Source: Burkholderia pyrrocinia (GTDB lineage Bacteria > Pseudomonadota > Gammaproteobacteria > Burkholderiales > Burkholderiaceae). From it: a DNA stretch of 64,000 bases. The stretch is from positions 1,984,001-2,048,000 of the forward strand of contig NZ_CP070977.1 of assembly GCF_018417535.1 (NCBI RefSeq). Direction: 5' to 3'. Of the stretch, positions 31,641 to 40,665 are shown in pieces. The translations under genes and the position numbers were made by a program. The notes under the pieces were generated by a model. That model had not been told where the DNA came from. It did not search any database and saw only the letters and a list, made by a program, of their open reading frames with translations. Every line of letters begins with the position of its first letter. Positions within the stretch are counted from its first letter, which is position 1.

Positions 31641-32321
31641 ATGAACGCCCTGACCGACGTCACCCGCGACCGGCCCGCCGCGTCGGCGGTCAGTCTCGCC
31701 GACCGCGCCTACGCACTGATCCAGCGCGACATCATCACGATGCGCCTGAAGCCGGGCGCCGCCATCAACGAAGCCGACCTCGTCGCACGCACGGGGATCG
31801 GCCGCACGCCGGTGCACCAGGCCGTGCATCGGCTCGTGCTCGAAGGGCTGCTGTCCGTGATGCCGCGCAAGGGGTTGATGGTGCAGCCGCTGTCGCTCGA
31901 CGATATCGTCGCGGTGATCGACGTGCGGCGCATCAACGAAGCGCACTGCGCCGAGCTCGCCGCACGCCATGCGACGCCCGACGATCTCGCACGCATGGCC
32001 GCGCTGCTCGACGACGGGCAGGCCTGTGTCGACACGCACGACGTCGAAGGCATGATGGAACTCGACCGCGCGTTTCATCAGGCGATCGCCGCGGCCGCAC
32101 GCAATGCGGTCCTCGCCGAGATCCTGCGCGCGCTGCACGAGCGCTCGCTGCGCTTCTGGTTCGTCACGCTGTCCGAACCCCACCATCTCGCCGACGTCCA
32201 GCACGAGCATCGCGAACTGTTCGAACGGCTGTCCGCGCGCGACGCCACCGGCGCGCGCGCGGCCGTCGAAGGCCATATCGACTCGTTCCGCGCCACGCTT
32301 CTTCAACATCTTCGCCCCTGA
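31641..32321 (+). CDS. GntR-family regulator, FadR subfamily
   Basis: 226 residues from ATG 31641 (MNALTDVTRDRPAASAVSLA). A winged HTH occupies residues ~22-85, with AYALIQRDIITMRLKPGAAINEADLVARTGIGRTPVHQAVHRL. An FCD ligand domain follows (~95-218) with the metal/ligand-type DRAFHQAIAAAARN and HEHRELFERL. FadR-type regulators sense small carboxylic acids. It lies 7 bp before the amidase and probably controls it. Confidence 0.88.
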   Translation: MNALTDVTRDRPAASAVSLADRAYALIQRDIITMRLKPGAAINEADLVARTGIGRTPVHQAVHRLVLEGLLSVMPRKGLMVQPLSLDDIVAVIDVRRINEAHCAELAARHATPDDLARMAALLDDGQACVDTHDVEGMMELDRAFHQAIAAAARNAVLAEILRALHERSLRFWFVTLSEPHHLADVQHEHRELFERLSARDATGARAAVEGHIDSFRATLLQHLRP

Positions 32322-32328
32322 GCCGACC

Positions 32329-33705
32329 ATGACCACTTTCACGCCCTTCCCCCCGCTCGCCCAGCTCGCCGCCGACCTCGCCGCCGGCCGGACCACGAGC
32401 CGCGCGCTCGTCGACGCCGCGCTCGACCGGATCGCCGATCCGTCGGGCCAGGGCGCCGTCGTCTTCACCGAAGTCGATGCCGACAACGCGCGCGCGGCCG
32501 CCGACGCGCACGACCGGCTGCGTGCCGCGGGCACCGTGCTGTCGCCGCTCGCGGGCATTCCCGTGTCGGTGAAGGACCTGTTCGACGTCGCCGGCCAGGT
32601 GACGCGCGCGGGTTCGCGCGTGCTCGACGACGCGCCGGCCGCGCGCACCGATGCGGTCGCCGTCGCACGGCTCAAGCGCGCGGGCGCCGTGCTGGTCGGC
32701 CGCACGAACATGAGCGAGTTCGCGTTCTCGGGGCTCGGGCTGAATCCGCACTTCGGCAATCCGCGCTCGCCGTACCATCGCGACGTACCGGGCGATGCCC
32801 GGATTTCCGGCGGCTCGTCGTCGGGCGCGGCCGCGTCCGTCGCCGACGGGATGGCCGCCGTCGCGCTCGGCACCGACACGGGCGGCTCGATCCGCATTCC
32901 GGCCGCGCTGTGCGGGCTGACAGGTTTCAAACCGACCGCGAGCCGGATCCCGACGCAAGGCGGCGTGCCGCTGTCGACGACGCTCGATTCGTTCGGCCCG
33001 ATCGGCCTGACGGTCGCCTGCTGCGCACTCGTCGACCGGATGCTCGCGGGCCTCGAGCCGCACGTGCCGGCCGCACGACCGCTCGAAGGCGTACGGCTCG
33101 GCGTGCTGACGAACTACGTGACCGACGGTGTCGACTCCGACGTCGCGGCCGCGCTCGACGCCGCGCTCAAGCATCTCGAAGCCGCCGGCGCGATCGTCAT
33201 GGAAGTGCGCTTCCCGGCGCTCGACCGGCTGCCCGACATCAACCGCTTCGGCTTCTCGCCGATCGAGGCGTACGCATGGCATCGCCCGCTGCTCGCGCAG
33301 CATCGCGACCAGTACGACCCGCGCGTGCTCACTCGGATCCTGAAGGGCGAACCCGCGAGCGCGGCCGACTATCTCGACCTGCTCGCCGCGCGCGCCGCGA
33401 TGCTCGACGAAGCCGCGCACACGGTCTGGTCGCGCTTCGATGCGCTCGTCGCACCGACGGTGCCGATCGTGCCGCCGCGCATCGCGGAACTCGAGGCAGA
33501 CGACGCCGCGTTCACGCGCACCAATGCGCTGATCCTGCGCAACCCGAGCGCGTTCAACTTCCTCGACGCGTGCGCGCTGTCGCTGCCGTGCCATCCGCGC
33601 GACGCGGCGCCGGTCGGCCTGATGCTCGCGGCGGCACCGCATCGCGACGACGCGCTGCTCGCGATCGGCCAGGCGGTCGAGGCCGTGCTGAACACGATCC
33701 GCTGA
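32329..33705 (+). CDS. Amidase (amidase signature family)
   Basis: 458 residues. The Ser-cisSer-Lys triad is visible: Lys82 in IPVSVKDLFD, the cis-serine in SGGSSSGAAASV (residues 160-170), and nucleophile Ser187 in GTDTGGSIRIPAALCG. It hydrolyses a carboxamide to acid and ammonia. Start at ATG 32329, 7 bp after the GntR gene. Resemblance to GatA is confined to the signature region; no GatB/C genes are near, so this is a catabolic or detoxifying amidase of unknown substrate. Confidence 0.9.
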   Translation: MTTFTPFPPLAQLAADLAAGRTTSRALVDAALDRIADPSGQGAVVFTEVDADNARAAADAHDRLRAAGTVLSPLAGIPVSVKDLFDVAGQVTRAGSRVLDDAPAARTDAVAVARLKRAGAVLVGRTNMSEFAFSGLGLNPHFGNPRSPYHRDVPGDARISGGSSSGAAASVADGMAAVALGTDTGGSIRIPAALCGLTGFKPTASRIPTQGGVPLSTTLDSFGPIGLTVACCALVDRMLAGLEPHVPAARPLEGVRLGVLTNYVTDGVDSDVAAALDAALKHLEAAGAIVMEVRFPALDRLPDINRFGFSPIEAYAWHRPLLAQHRDQYDPRVLTRILKGEPASAADYLDLLAARAAMLDEAAHTVWSRFDALVAPTVPIVPPRIAELEADDAAFTRTNALILRNPSAFNFLDACALSLPCHPRDAAPVGLMLAAAPHRDDALLAIGQAVEAVLNTIR

Positions 33706-33793
33706 CCGCGCCAACCGATCGACGGCGGGCAGCGCGCGCAGTGCGGCAGGGTGCCGCACGCGCGCTGTCAGTTTCGTGCCAGACGGTTCGCGC

Positions 33794-33799
33794 TAAAAT
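33794..33799 (+). promoter_or_regulatory. -10 box of dsbB
   Basis: TAAAAT inside CGCTAAAATCGCG, 45 bp before the ATG. The same GCTAnAATnGCG context recurs before rph, fbp and the GDT1 gene in this window. Confidence 0.5.
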
Positions 33800-33844
33800 C
33801 GCGCGGATTGTTTTCCGGACCGACCCACGAGGAACCCCGCCGAC

Positions 33845-34357
33845 ATGAACGACTACACGCTTGCGCTACGCCGCGAACGCCGCCTGCTGATGCTGCTTGG
33901 ATCGGTGTGTATCGCCCTGCTGGCCGGTGCGCTGTACCTGCAGTACGTGAAGAACGAAGATCCGTGCCCGCTGTGCATCATCCAGCGCTACTTCTTCGCC
34001 GCGATCGGGATCTTCGCGTTCCTGGCCGCCGGGATACGCAACTGGCGCGGCATCTGGGTGCTCGAGCTGCTGATCGCGATCGCCGCGGCCGGCGGCGTCG
34101 GCACGGCCGCGCGGCACCTGTCGATCCAGATGAATCCGGGCTTCAGTTGCGGCTTCGACACGCTGCAGCCGATCATCGACAGCCTGCCGCCCGCGCAGTG
34201 GTTCCCCGGCATGTTCAAGGTCGCCGGGCTGTGCGAGACCGTCTACCCACCGATCTTCGGCATCCTGCTGCCCGGCTGGGCGCTGATCGGCTTCGCCGCG
34301 ATCCTGATTGCGGTCGTCGCGAGCCTCTGGCGCCATCGCCGCAAACTCGCGGCCTGA
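33845..34357 (+). CDS. dsbB: Disulfide bond formation protein B
   Basis: 170 residues with four membrane segments and the two periplasmic cysteine pairs: Cys41/Cys44 (CPLC) and Cys102/Cys130. DsbB reoxidises periplasmic DsbA and passes electrons to ubiquinone. The gene stands alone with its own promoter. Confidence 0.96.
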   Translation: MNDYTLALRRERRLLMLLGSVCIALLAGALYLQYVKNEDPCPLCIIQRYFFAAIGIFAFLAAGIRNWRGIWVLELLIAIAAAGGVGTAARHLSIQMNPGFSCGFDTLQPIIDSLPPAQWFPGMFKVAGLCETVYPPIFGILLPGWALIGFAAILIAVVASLWRHRRKLAA

Positions 34358-34984
34358 CCGGCCGGCCGCTTTAACGGCTCGCTGCGCGCGCGGCCCGATC
34401 AGTCGGGCCGCGAACCGCCAGTCCGTCGGCGCCCGGCAGGGCCGGGCGCTTGCACCGGCCGCACCTGGCCGGCCTCGTGTAAACCCCTACCCCGCCGCCG
34501 CCCGGATTTCCGGGCGAACGCGCGTCGCGCGACTGCCGCGCCCACGCCCCGTCACGCCTGCGTTTCGACCCGGTGCGCACGCATCGGCGCCCCGATACCG
34601 CGCGACGGGCCTATGATCGACATGATCGCCTCCTGATAGCGCGGATCACCGCCCGGCGATGTTCGCGCCGCAATGCGGTGCTATCTTCGTCACTGGATGG
34701 CGATCTACGTGCGCGAGGCCAGGCGGTCTCACCACTCCCTGCGTAACGCGCGCCCGATCCGCAATGTCGACTGGATTCATCATGACAACGCAAACCATCC
34801 GCATCCGTCACCCTCATGGCGTCCGCGTGTCCGGCGGCGCCGTTCGCGCGCGTCGTCAGCGCGCCGCCGCCGCACTGCATCGGCCGTGCGGCCGGCCTGC
34901 CCCGCTCCCGTCCATCCGCGTTGCCGCCGCGCCCGCCAGCCCGCGCCGCGTGTCGTGCTGCGTCGTCCCGAACGGAGCGTGCTG
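34358..34984. other. 627-bp gap before xdhC without a supportable gene
   Basis: Contains a GC-rich hairpin near 34395-34417 (CGGCCCGA/TCGGGCCG) that may end dsbB transcription. A 67-codon Arg/Pro-rich ORF (34782-34985) has a stop overlapping the xdhC start (TGATG). That ORF looks compositional rather than conserved. No trace of xdhA or xdhB is visible. Confidence 0.4.
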
Positions 34985-35989
34985 ATGGAGGCCTGGCTCG
35001 GCGATCTGCAGCAACTGCTCGCGCACGGCGAAGCGGCCGTGCTCGTGACGGTCGCGCACACCGACGGCTCCGCGCCGCGCGAAGCCGGCACCAAGATGCT
35101 CGTCACGCGCGACATGGCCCGCCATACGATCGGCGGCGGTCATCTGGAATGGAAGGCGATCGAGATCGCACGGCATCTGCTGAAGGATGGCGCGCACGTG
35201 CCCCACGCGCGCAGGCTCGAGCGGCTCGCGCTCGGCCCGAGCCTCGGCCAGTGCTGCGGCGGCGCGGTCGTGCTCGCGTTCGAGCGGCTCGACGTCGGCG
35301 ATCTCGGCTGGATCATGTCGCTATCGAAGCGCGTCGCGGCCGGCGCCGCGACCGTGCGTAGCGTATCATTCGGCCCCTCGCCGGGCGCGCCGCTGTTGAG
35401 CGAGCCCGAATCGGAAGCCGCACGGGCCGACTGCCTGCTGTGGGAAACCGGCGGTGTGTCGCTGATGACCGAAACGATCGCGCCGTATGCGTTCCCCGTC
35501 GTGCTGTTCGGCGCCGGGCACATCGGCACCGCGCTCGTGAAGGTGCTGGCGACGCTGCCGTGCCAGGTGCGCTGGATCGACGGGCCCGATGCGGTGTTCC
35601 CGCCGCCCGACGTGCTCGCCGGCATCGGCAATCTCGCGATCGAAGCGGCCGCTGCCCCGGCGGACGCCGTCGACGCGGCGCCGCCGCAGTCCTACTTCGT
35701 CGTGATGACGCACGACCACGCACTCGATTTCGTGCTGGCCGAGCGCATCCTGCGACGCGGCGACTATGCGTACTTCGGGATGACCGGCTCGCACGCCAAA
35801 CGCGTGCAGTTCGATCATCGCCTCGCGGCCATCGGCATCGACCCGGCCCAGGTCGCGCGAATGCGCTGCCCGATCGGTGTCGAAGGCATCATCGACAAGG
35901 CGCCGGAAGTGATCGCGATCTCGGTGGCCGCGCAACTGCTGCAGGCCGTCGAGGCGAACGCCAACGCGCAGGCTTCCCCTACATACTGA
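34985..35989 (+). CDS. xdhC: Xanthine dehydrogenase accessory protein XdhC
   Basis: 334 residues from ATG 34985. The N-terminal XdhC domain includes GSAPREAGTKMLVT and HTIGGGHLEWKAIEIA, then LGPSLGQCCGGAVVLAFE. The C-terminal Rossmann-like domain has VLFGAGHIGTALVKVLA. XdhC binds and sulfurates the molybdenum cofactor for xanthine dehydrogenase. XdhAB are not in the window. It is followed 18 bp later by the adenine-deaminase-type gene, so the operon is devoted to purine bases. Confidence 0.93.
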   Translation: MEAWLGDLQQLLAHGEAAVLVTVAHTDGSAPREAGTKMLVTRDMARHTIGGGHLEWKAIEIARHLLKDGAHVPHARRLERLALGPSLGQCCGGAVVLAFERLDVGDLGWIMSLSKRVAAGAATVRSVSFGPSPGAPLLSEPESEAARADCLLWETGGVSLMTETIAPYAFPVVLFGAGHIGTALVKVLATLPCQVRWIDGPDAVFPPPDVLAGIGNLAIEAAAAPADAVDAAPPQSYFVVMTHDHALDFVLAERILRRGDYAYFGMTGSHAKRVQFDHRLAAIGIDPAQVARMRCPIGVEGIIDKAPEVIAISVAAQLLQAVEANANAQASPTY

Positions 35990-37033
<1,044 letters not shown>

Positions 37034-37060
37034 CGGCCGGCATCGAGGTGCGCTAGACAG

Positions 37061-37471
37061 ATGAAACACGGCAACGGCATCCGCTTCGCGATTCCCGGCC
37101 CGGCCTTGCGCCGCGCCGAACGCACGCGTGCGCCCGGTGCGAGCGCGTGCAGCGCGATCGTCGCCCGCGTGGCGATAGCGCGGTCCGTCGCCGCCCGCCG
37201 GCGCGTGCGGTCGCGGCTTGCCGTCCCGTTCGCCGCCGCAGCGGTCGGGATCGCCAACGCTGCGAGGTTCGCCGGCAACCACGCGATGGCGGCCCCGGCC
37301 GCCACGAGCGCCTGGGCAATCGCATCCGGCCGCGCCGCACGCAGTGTGTCGCGGCGACTCGCGAAGCGCCGTCCCGCCCTCGCGCGGGCGGTGCCATCCA
37401 TGCCGTCGCCCGCGCGGTGTCGATCGCTTTCTTCTGTTCGCCTTACCTTGATGCAGGACCATTCGTCATGA
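37061..37471 (+). CDS. Doubtful ORF between the adenine deaminase and guaD
   Basis: 136 codons, Ala/Arg-rich (MKHGNGIRFAIPGPALRRAERT), with third-position GC similar to real genes and a stop overlapping the guaD ATG by 4 bp. No ribosome site, no family and no domain are seen. It may be chance in a 434-bp high-GC gap. The guaD promoter, if any, must lie here. Confidence 0.2.
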   Translation: MKHGNGIRFAIPGPALRRAERTRAPGASACSAIVARVAIARSVAARRRVRSRLAVPFAAAAVGIANAARFAGNHAMAAPAATSAWAIASGRAARSVSRRLAKRRPALARAVPSMPSPARCRSLSSVRLTLMQDHSS

Positions 37472-38787
37472 CGCAAACCGCTTTTCGTTCCCAACTGCTG
37501 ACCTTCAACGGCGACCCGGCGCAATCGAGCCAGGCCGCGAACTACGAGACCGACGGCCTTCTGATCGTCGACGACGGCAAGGTCGTCGCGGCCGGCCCGC
37601 ATGCGCAGCTCGCCGCGACGCTCGCGCGCGACGCGATCGTCCACGACCTGCGCGACAAGCTGATCGTGCCCGGCTTCATCGACACGCACATCCACTATCC
37701 GCAGACGGACATGATCGCGTCGCCGGCGCCGGGCCTGCTGCCGTGGCTCGACAAGTACACGTTCCCGACCGAGCGCCAGTTCGGCGATCCCGAGCATGCG
37801 CGCGAAGTCGCCGACTTCTTCGTCGACGAACTGCTCGCCTGCGGCACGACGAGCGCGCTCGTCTACTGCACGGTGCACAAGCAGTCGGCCGACGCGCTGT
37901 TCGCGGCGAGCGACGCGCGCGACCTGCGGATGATCGCGGGCAAGGTGCTGATGGACCGCAACTGCCCCGAATTCCTGCGCGACACCGCGCAATCGGGTTA
38001 TGACGACAGCGCCGAGCTGATCGACCGCTGGCACGGCAAGGGCCGCCAGATGTACGCGCTCACGCCGCGCTTCGCGCCGACGTCGACCGAGGCGCAGCTC
38101 GAAGCGTGCGGCGAACTCGCGCGGCGCCATCCGGACGTGTTCGTGCAGAGCCACGTCGCGGAAAACGTCGACGAAGTGAAATGGGTGGCCGAGCTGTTCC
38201 CCGGCCATCGCAGCTATCTCGACATCTACGACCGCTACGGGCTGCTGCGGCCGCGCGCGGTGTACGGCCACTGCATTCACCTCGACGACGAGGACCGCCG
38301 CCGGATGGCAGAGACGCGCACCGTCGTCGCGCACTGCCCGACGTCGAACTTCTTCCTCGGCAGCGGGCTGTTCGATTTCGACAAGGCCGGCGCATACGAC
38401 GTGCCCGTCACGCTCGCCACCGACGTCGGCGGCGGCACGTCGTTCTCGATGCTGCAGACGATGAACGAAGCGCACAAGGTCGCGCGGCTGTCGGGTCACC
38501 ACCTGAGCGCGACGCGGATGTTCTGGCTCGCGACGGCCGGCGCCGCGCAGGCGCTCGACCTCGCCGACACGGTCGGCACGCTCGCGCCGCGCACCGAGGC
38601 CGACTTCGTCGTGCTCGATCCGCAGGCCACGCCGCTGCTCGCGCGCCGCACGAAGCGTGCTGATTCGCTCGAGGAGTTGCTGTTCGCGCTCGCGCTGCTC
38701 GGCGACGACCGCGCGGTGTACCGCACCTATGCGGCCGGCAGGCTCGTCCACGAGCGCGGCGCGGCCCGCCGCGCGGCTGCAGCGTAA
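37468..38787 (+). CDS. guaD: Guanine deaminase
   Basis: 439 residues of the amidohydrolase superfamily. Zinc ligands are His74 and His76 (GFIDTHIHYPQTD), with downstream VQSHVAEN, YGHCIHLDDED and TLATDVGGGTSFSM. It converts guanine to xanthine in the cytosol, feeding xanthine dehydrogenase. Start at ATG 37468 (MTQTAFRSQLLTFNG). It belongs with xdhC and the adenine deaminase to purine-base breakdown. Confidence 0.95.
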   Translation: MTQTAFRSQLLTFNGDPAQSSQAANYETDGLLIVDDGKVVAAGPHAQLAATLARDAIVHDLRDKLIVPGFIDTHIHYPQTDMIASPAPGLLPWLDKYTFPTERQFGDPEHAREVADFFVDELLACGTTSALVYCTVHKQSADALFAASDARDLRMIAGKVLMDRNCPEFLRDTAQSGYDDSAELIDRWHGKGRQMYALTPRFAPTSTEAQLEACGELARRHPDVFVQSHVAENVDEVKWVAELFPGHRSYLDIYDRYGLLRPRAVYGHCIHLDDEDRRRMAETRTVVAHCPTSNFFLGSGLFDFDKAGAYDVPVTLATDVGGGTSFSMLQTMNEAHKVARLSGHHLSATRMFWLATAGAAQALDLADTVGTLAPRTEADFVVLDPQATPLLARRTKRADSLEELLFALALLGDDRAVYRTYAAGRLVHERGAARRAAAA

Positions 38788-38930
38788 CGGCCCACCCGGC
38801 TCTCGTCCCGGCATGCGCGGCGCATCCGCTGCCGCGCATGCCGGACAGTCGAAGGTTGCCACGCGCCGATCGCGCCCCAACGCTCCTCGCTGCCCTACCC
38901 GGCCGCTTTCCCGCGCGCGACACGTCATGC

Positions 38931-38936
38931 TAGAAT
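38931..38936 (+). promoter_or_regulatory. -10 box upstream of the riboswitch
   Basis: TAGAAT in a GCTAGAATTCGCC context, positioned so transcription starts at the 5' edge of the riboswitch. Confidence 0.5.
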
Positions 38937-38945
38937 TCGCCGCTC

Positions 38946-39082
38946 ATTGGGGAGTAGCCGCTCCGCTCGATGTCCCGCGCCCCCGGCGCGCATCGTGATG
39001 GGGGCGTCCGTCAACAGACTTGGCCGTTCGGCCATGGCGGACGCAGCCACCGAGGCCTGGCGAGACCGATGGTTCATAGTGC
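38946..39082 (+). promoter_or_regulatory. yybP-ykoY (manganese) riboswitch
   Basis: Contains the conserved TTGGGGAGTAGCC near the 5' end, a GGGGGCGTCCGTCAACA segment in the middle and GGCGAGACCGATGG at the 3' end, the ordered conserved elements of the Mn2+-sensing class. It lies in the leader of a GDT1-family gene, a known partner of this riboswitch in proteobacteria. Recognised by eye; boundaries are approximate. Confidence 0.75.
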
Positions 39083-39152
39083 GCCGCATCAGGGCCCGGC
39101 GCGCCGTGGATCGTCGCTCGCACGCACAACACCGGCCCGCGGAACCCCATAC

Positions 39153-39725
39153 GTGTCCCAAGCCTTCCTGATCTCCACCGGCGCCGTCGCCCTCGCTGAA
39201 ATCGGCGACAAGACCCAACTGCTTTCCCTCGTGCTGGCCGCGCGCTATCGCAAGCCGGTGCCGATCATTCTCGGCGTGCTCGTCGCGACGCTCGTCAACC
39301 ACGGTTTCGCAGGCGCGCTCGGCGAATGGCTCGGCGCGCTCGTCACGCCGTCGATCATGCGCTGGGCGCTCGCGTTCTCGTTCATCGCGATGGGGTTGTG
39401 GATCCTCGTGCCGGACAAGCTCGATGCCGACGAAGCCAATGCCAACCGCTCGCGGCTCGGCGTGTTCGGCGCGACCCTCGTCGCGTTCTTCCTCGCGGAA
39501 ATGGGCGACAAGACGCAGATCGCGACCGTCGCGCTTGCCGCGCGCTTCCAGGACTACATCGGTGTCGTGGCCGGCACGACGTTCGGGATGATGCTCGCGA
39601 ACGTGCCCGCGATCCTGCTCGGCGACCGCTTCGCGCACCGCCTGCCGACGAAGCTCGTGCACGGGATCGCAGCCGTGCTGTTCGTCGTGCTCGGCGCACT
39701 GGCGCTGCTGGGCATCGGGGCCTGA
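39153..39725 (+). CDS. GDT1/TMEM165 (UPF0016) family manganese transporter
   Basis: 190 residues starting at GTG 39153 ((M)SQAFLISTGAVALAEIGDK). Two family signatures, EIGDKTQLL (residues 16-24) and EMGDKTQIA (116-124), lie in two related three-helix halves. UPF0016 proteins export Mn2+ (or Ca2+) from the cytosol; the preceding riboswitch supports manganese export. The frame is open further upstream, but that overlaps the riboswitch RNA. Single-gene unit. Confidence 0.88.
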   Translation: MSQAFLISTGAVALAEIGDKTQLLSLVLAARYRKPVPIILGVLVATLVNHGFAGALGEWLGALVTPSIMRWALAFSFIAMGLWILVPDKLDADEANANRSRLGVFGATLVAFFLAEMGDKTQIATVALAARFQDYIGVVAGTTFGMMLANVPAILLGDRFAHRLPTKLVHGIAAVLFVVLGALALLGIGA

Positions 39726-39777
39726 CGGACAGAGGTGGCCGGCGCGGCCGGGCGGCCGCGCCGATGCTGGCGCCGCG

Positions 39778-40479
39778 TTACTTCGCGACCGCCGCGCCCG
39801 AAGCCGGCGCCGCCGGCACCGCGCGCTCGTTGGCGGCCGGCGCTGCCGGCCCGCCACGCTTGTCGACCGGCAGCCGGACCGAGCGGACCGCGCCATTCGA
39901 CAGCGGGAAATCGGCGAGCGCGCTGCGCGCAAGGAACGGCATCGCGTACAGCAGCGTGCCGTTGTCGCCGGTCGTGCGCGCGGACACGTTGTAGACCTCC
40001 TTGCCCGTCGCGCGCTCGGTGATGCGGATGCCGAGCGTGTAGTCGAACACCTGGTACGTCTGCGCGACGTAGCCGGCCGGCATCGGCCCCCAGGGGCCCC
40101 ACGGGCCCCACGGCCCGCGCCGCCAGTACGGCCCCGGCCCGACGAACCAGGGATCGTAGTAGACCGGTTGCGGCACCGTCACGAGATCGCTGCCGACCGC
40201 ATAGGTCAGCCCGACCAGATACCGCGCCTGCGCCTGCGGCACCTGCCGGAACGCATACGCGGACAACTCGCTCGCGACGATCGGCTCGTAGGTCGACTGC
40301 TCGATGCTGTTCTTCTGCGCATCGGTGCGCGTGAACGCATAGGTGCGTGTCGCGTCGCTGCCGCTCCAGTCGGAGAAGGCCGTGACCTGGGTCGTCACAT
40401 AGCTGGTGCAGCCCGTCAGCAGCGCCACGCACAGCGCCGCCGCCCAGCCCGCACCGCGAAAAATCCATTCGCGTTTCAT
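39778..40479 (-). CDS. DUF4136 lipoprotein
   Basis: 233 residues. MKREWIFRGAGWAAALCVAL leads to the lipobox LLTGC, so the mature protein is a lipoprotein. A DUF4136 core follows (TAFSDWSGSDATRTYAF; IEQSTYEPIVASELSAYAF). An internal tandem repeat reads GPWGPWGPWGP after a YYDPW segment. The C-terminal ~25 residues are Ala/Pro-rich and probably disordered. Function unknown; it faces the periplasm. Confidence 0.85.
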   Translation of the reverse strand: MKREWIFRGAGWAAALCVALLTGCTSYVTTQVTAFSDWSGSDATRTYAFTRTDAQKNSIEQSTYEPIVASELSAYAFRQVPQAQARYLVGLTYAVGSDLVTVPQPVYYDPWFVGPGPYWRRGPWGPWGPWGPMPAGYVAQTYQVFDYTLGIRITERATGKEVYNVSARTTGDNGTLLYAMPFLARSALADFPLSNGAVRSVRLPVDKRGGPAAPAANERAVPAAPASGAAVAK

Positions 40480-40599
40480 GTTGATCCTCGTCGATCCGTC
40501 ACCCGTTCGTCGCACCGCGCGAACCGGACGGGATGCCGATAATACGCGGACTGCCGAAAGCGGTAAAAAGTTCGCCCGGCACGCAGCCGCAAGCCTTTG

Positions 40600-40605
40600 T
40601 ACAAT
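40600..40605 (+). promoter_or_regulatory. -10 box of pepN
   Basis: TACAAT 60 bp before the pepN ATG, in the divergent 186-bp region shared with the DUF4136 gene. Confidence 0.5.
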
Positions 40606-40665
40606 GGCCCGGTTCGCCCGGCCCGTGCCGCGGGCCCGTCCCCCACTCCACCGATCTCGACGACC

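Noticed and set aside
34782..34985. 67-codon Arg/Pro-rich ORF ending on the xdhC start
   Set aside because: No conservation evidence, no ribosome site, composition explained by GC content; mentioned only as part of the gap.
37053..37397. Minus-strand ORFs between the adenine deaminase gene and guaD
   Set aside because: Arg-rich without any domain; codon pattern is not better than chance.
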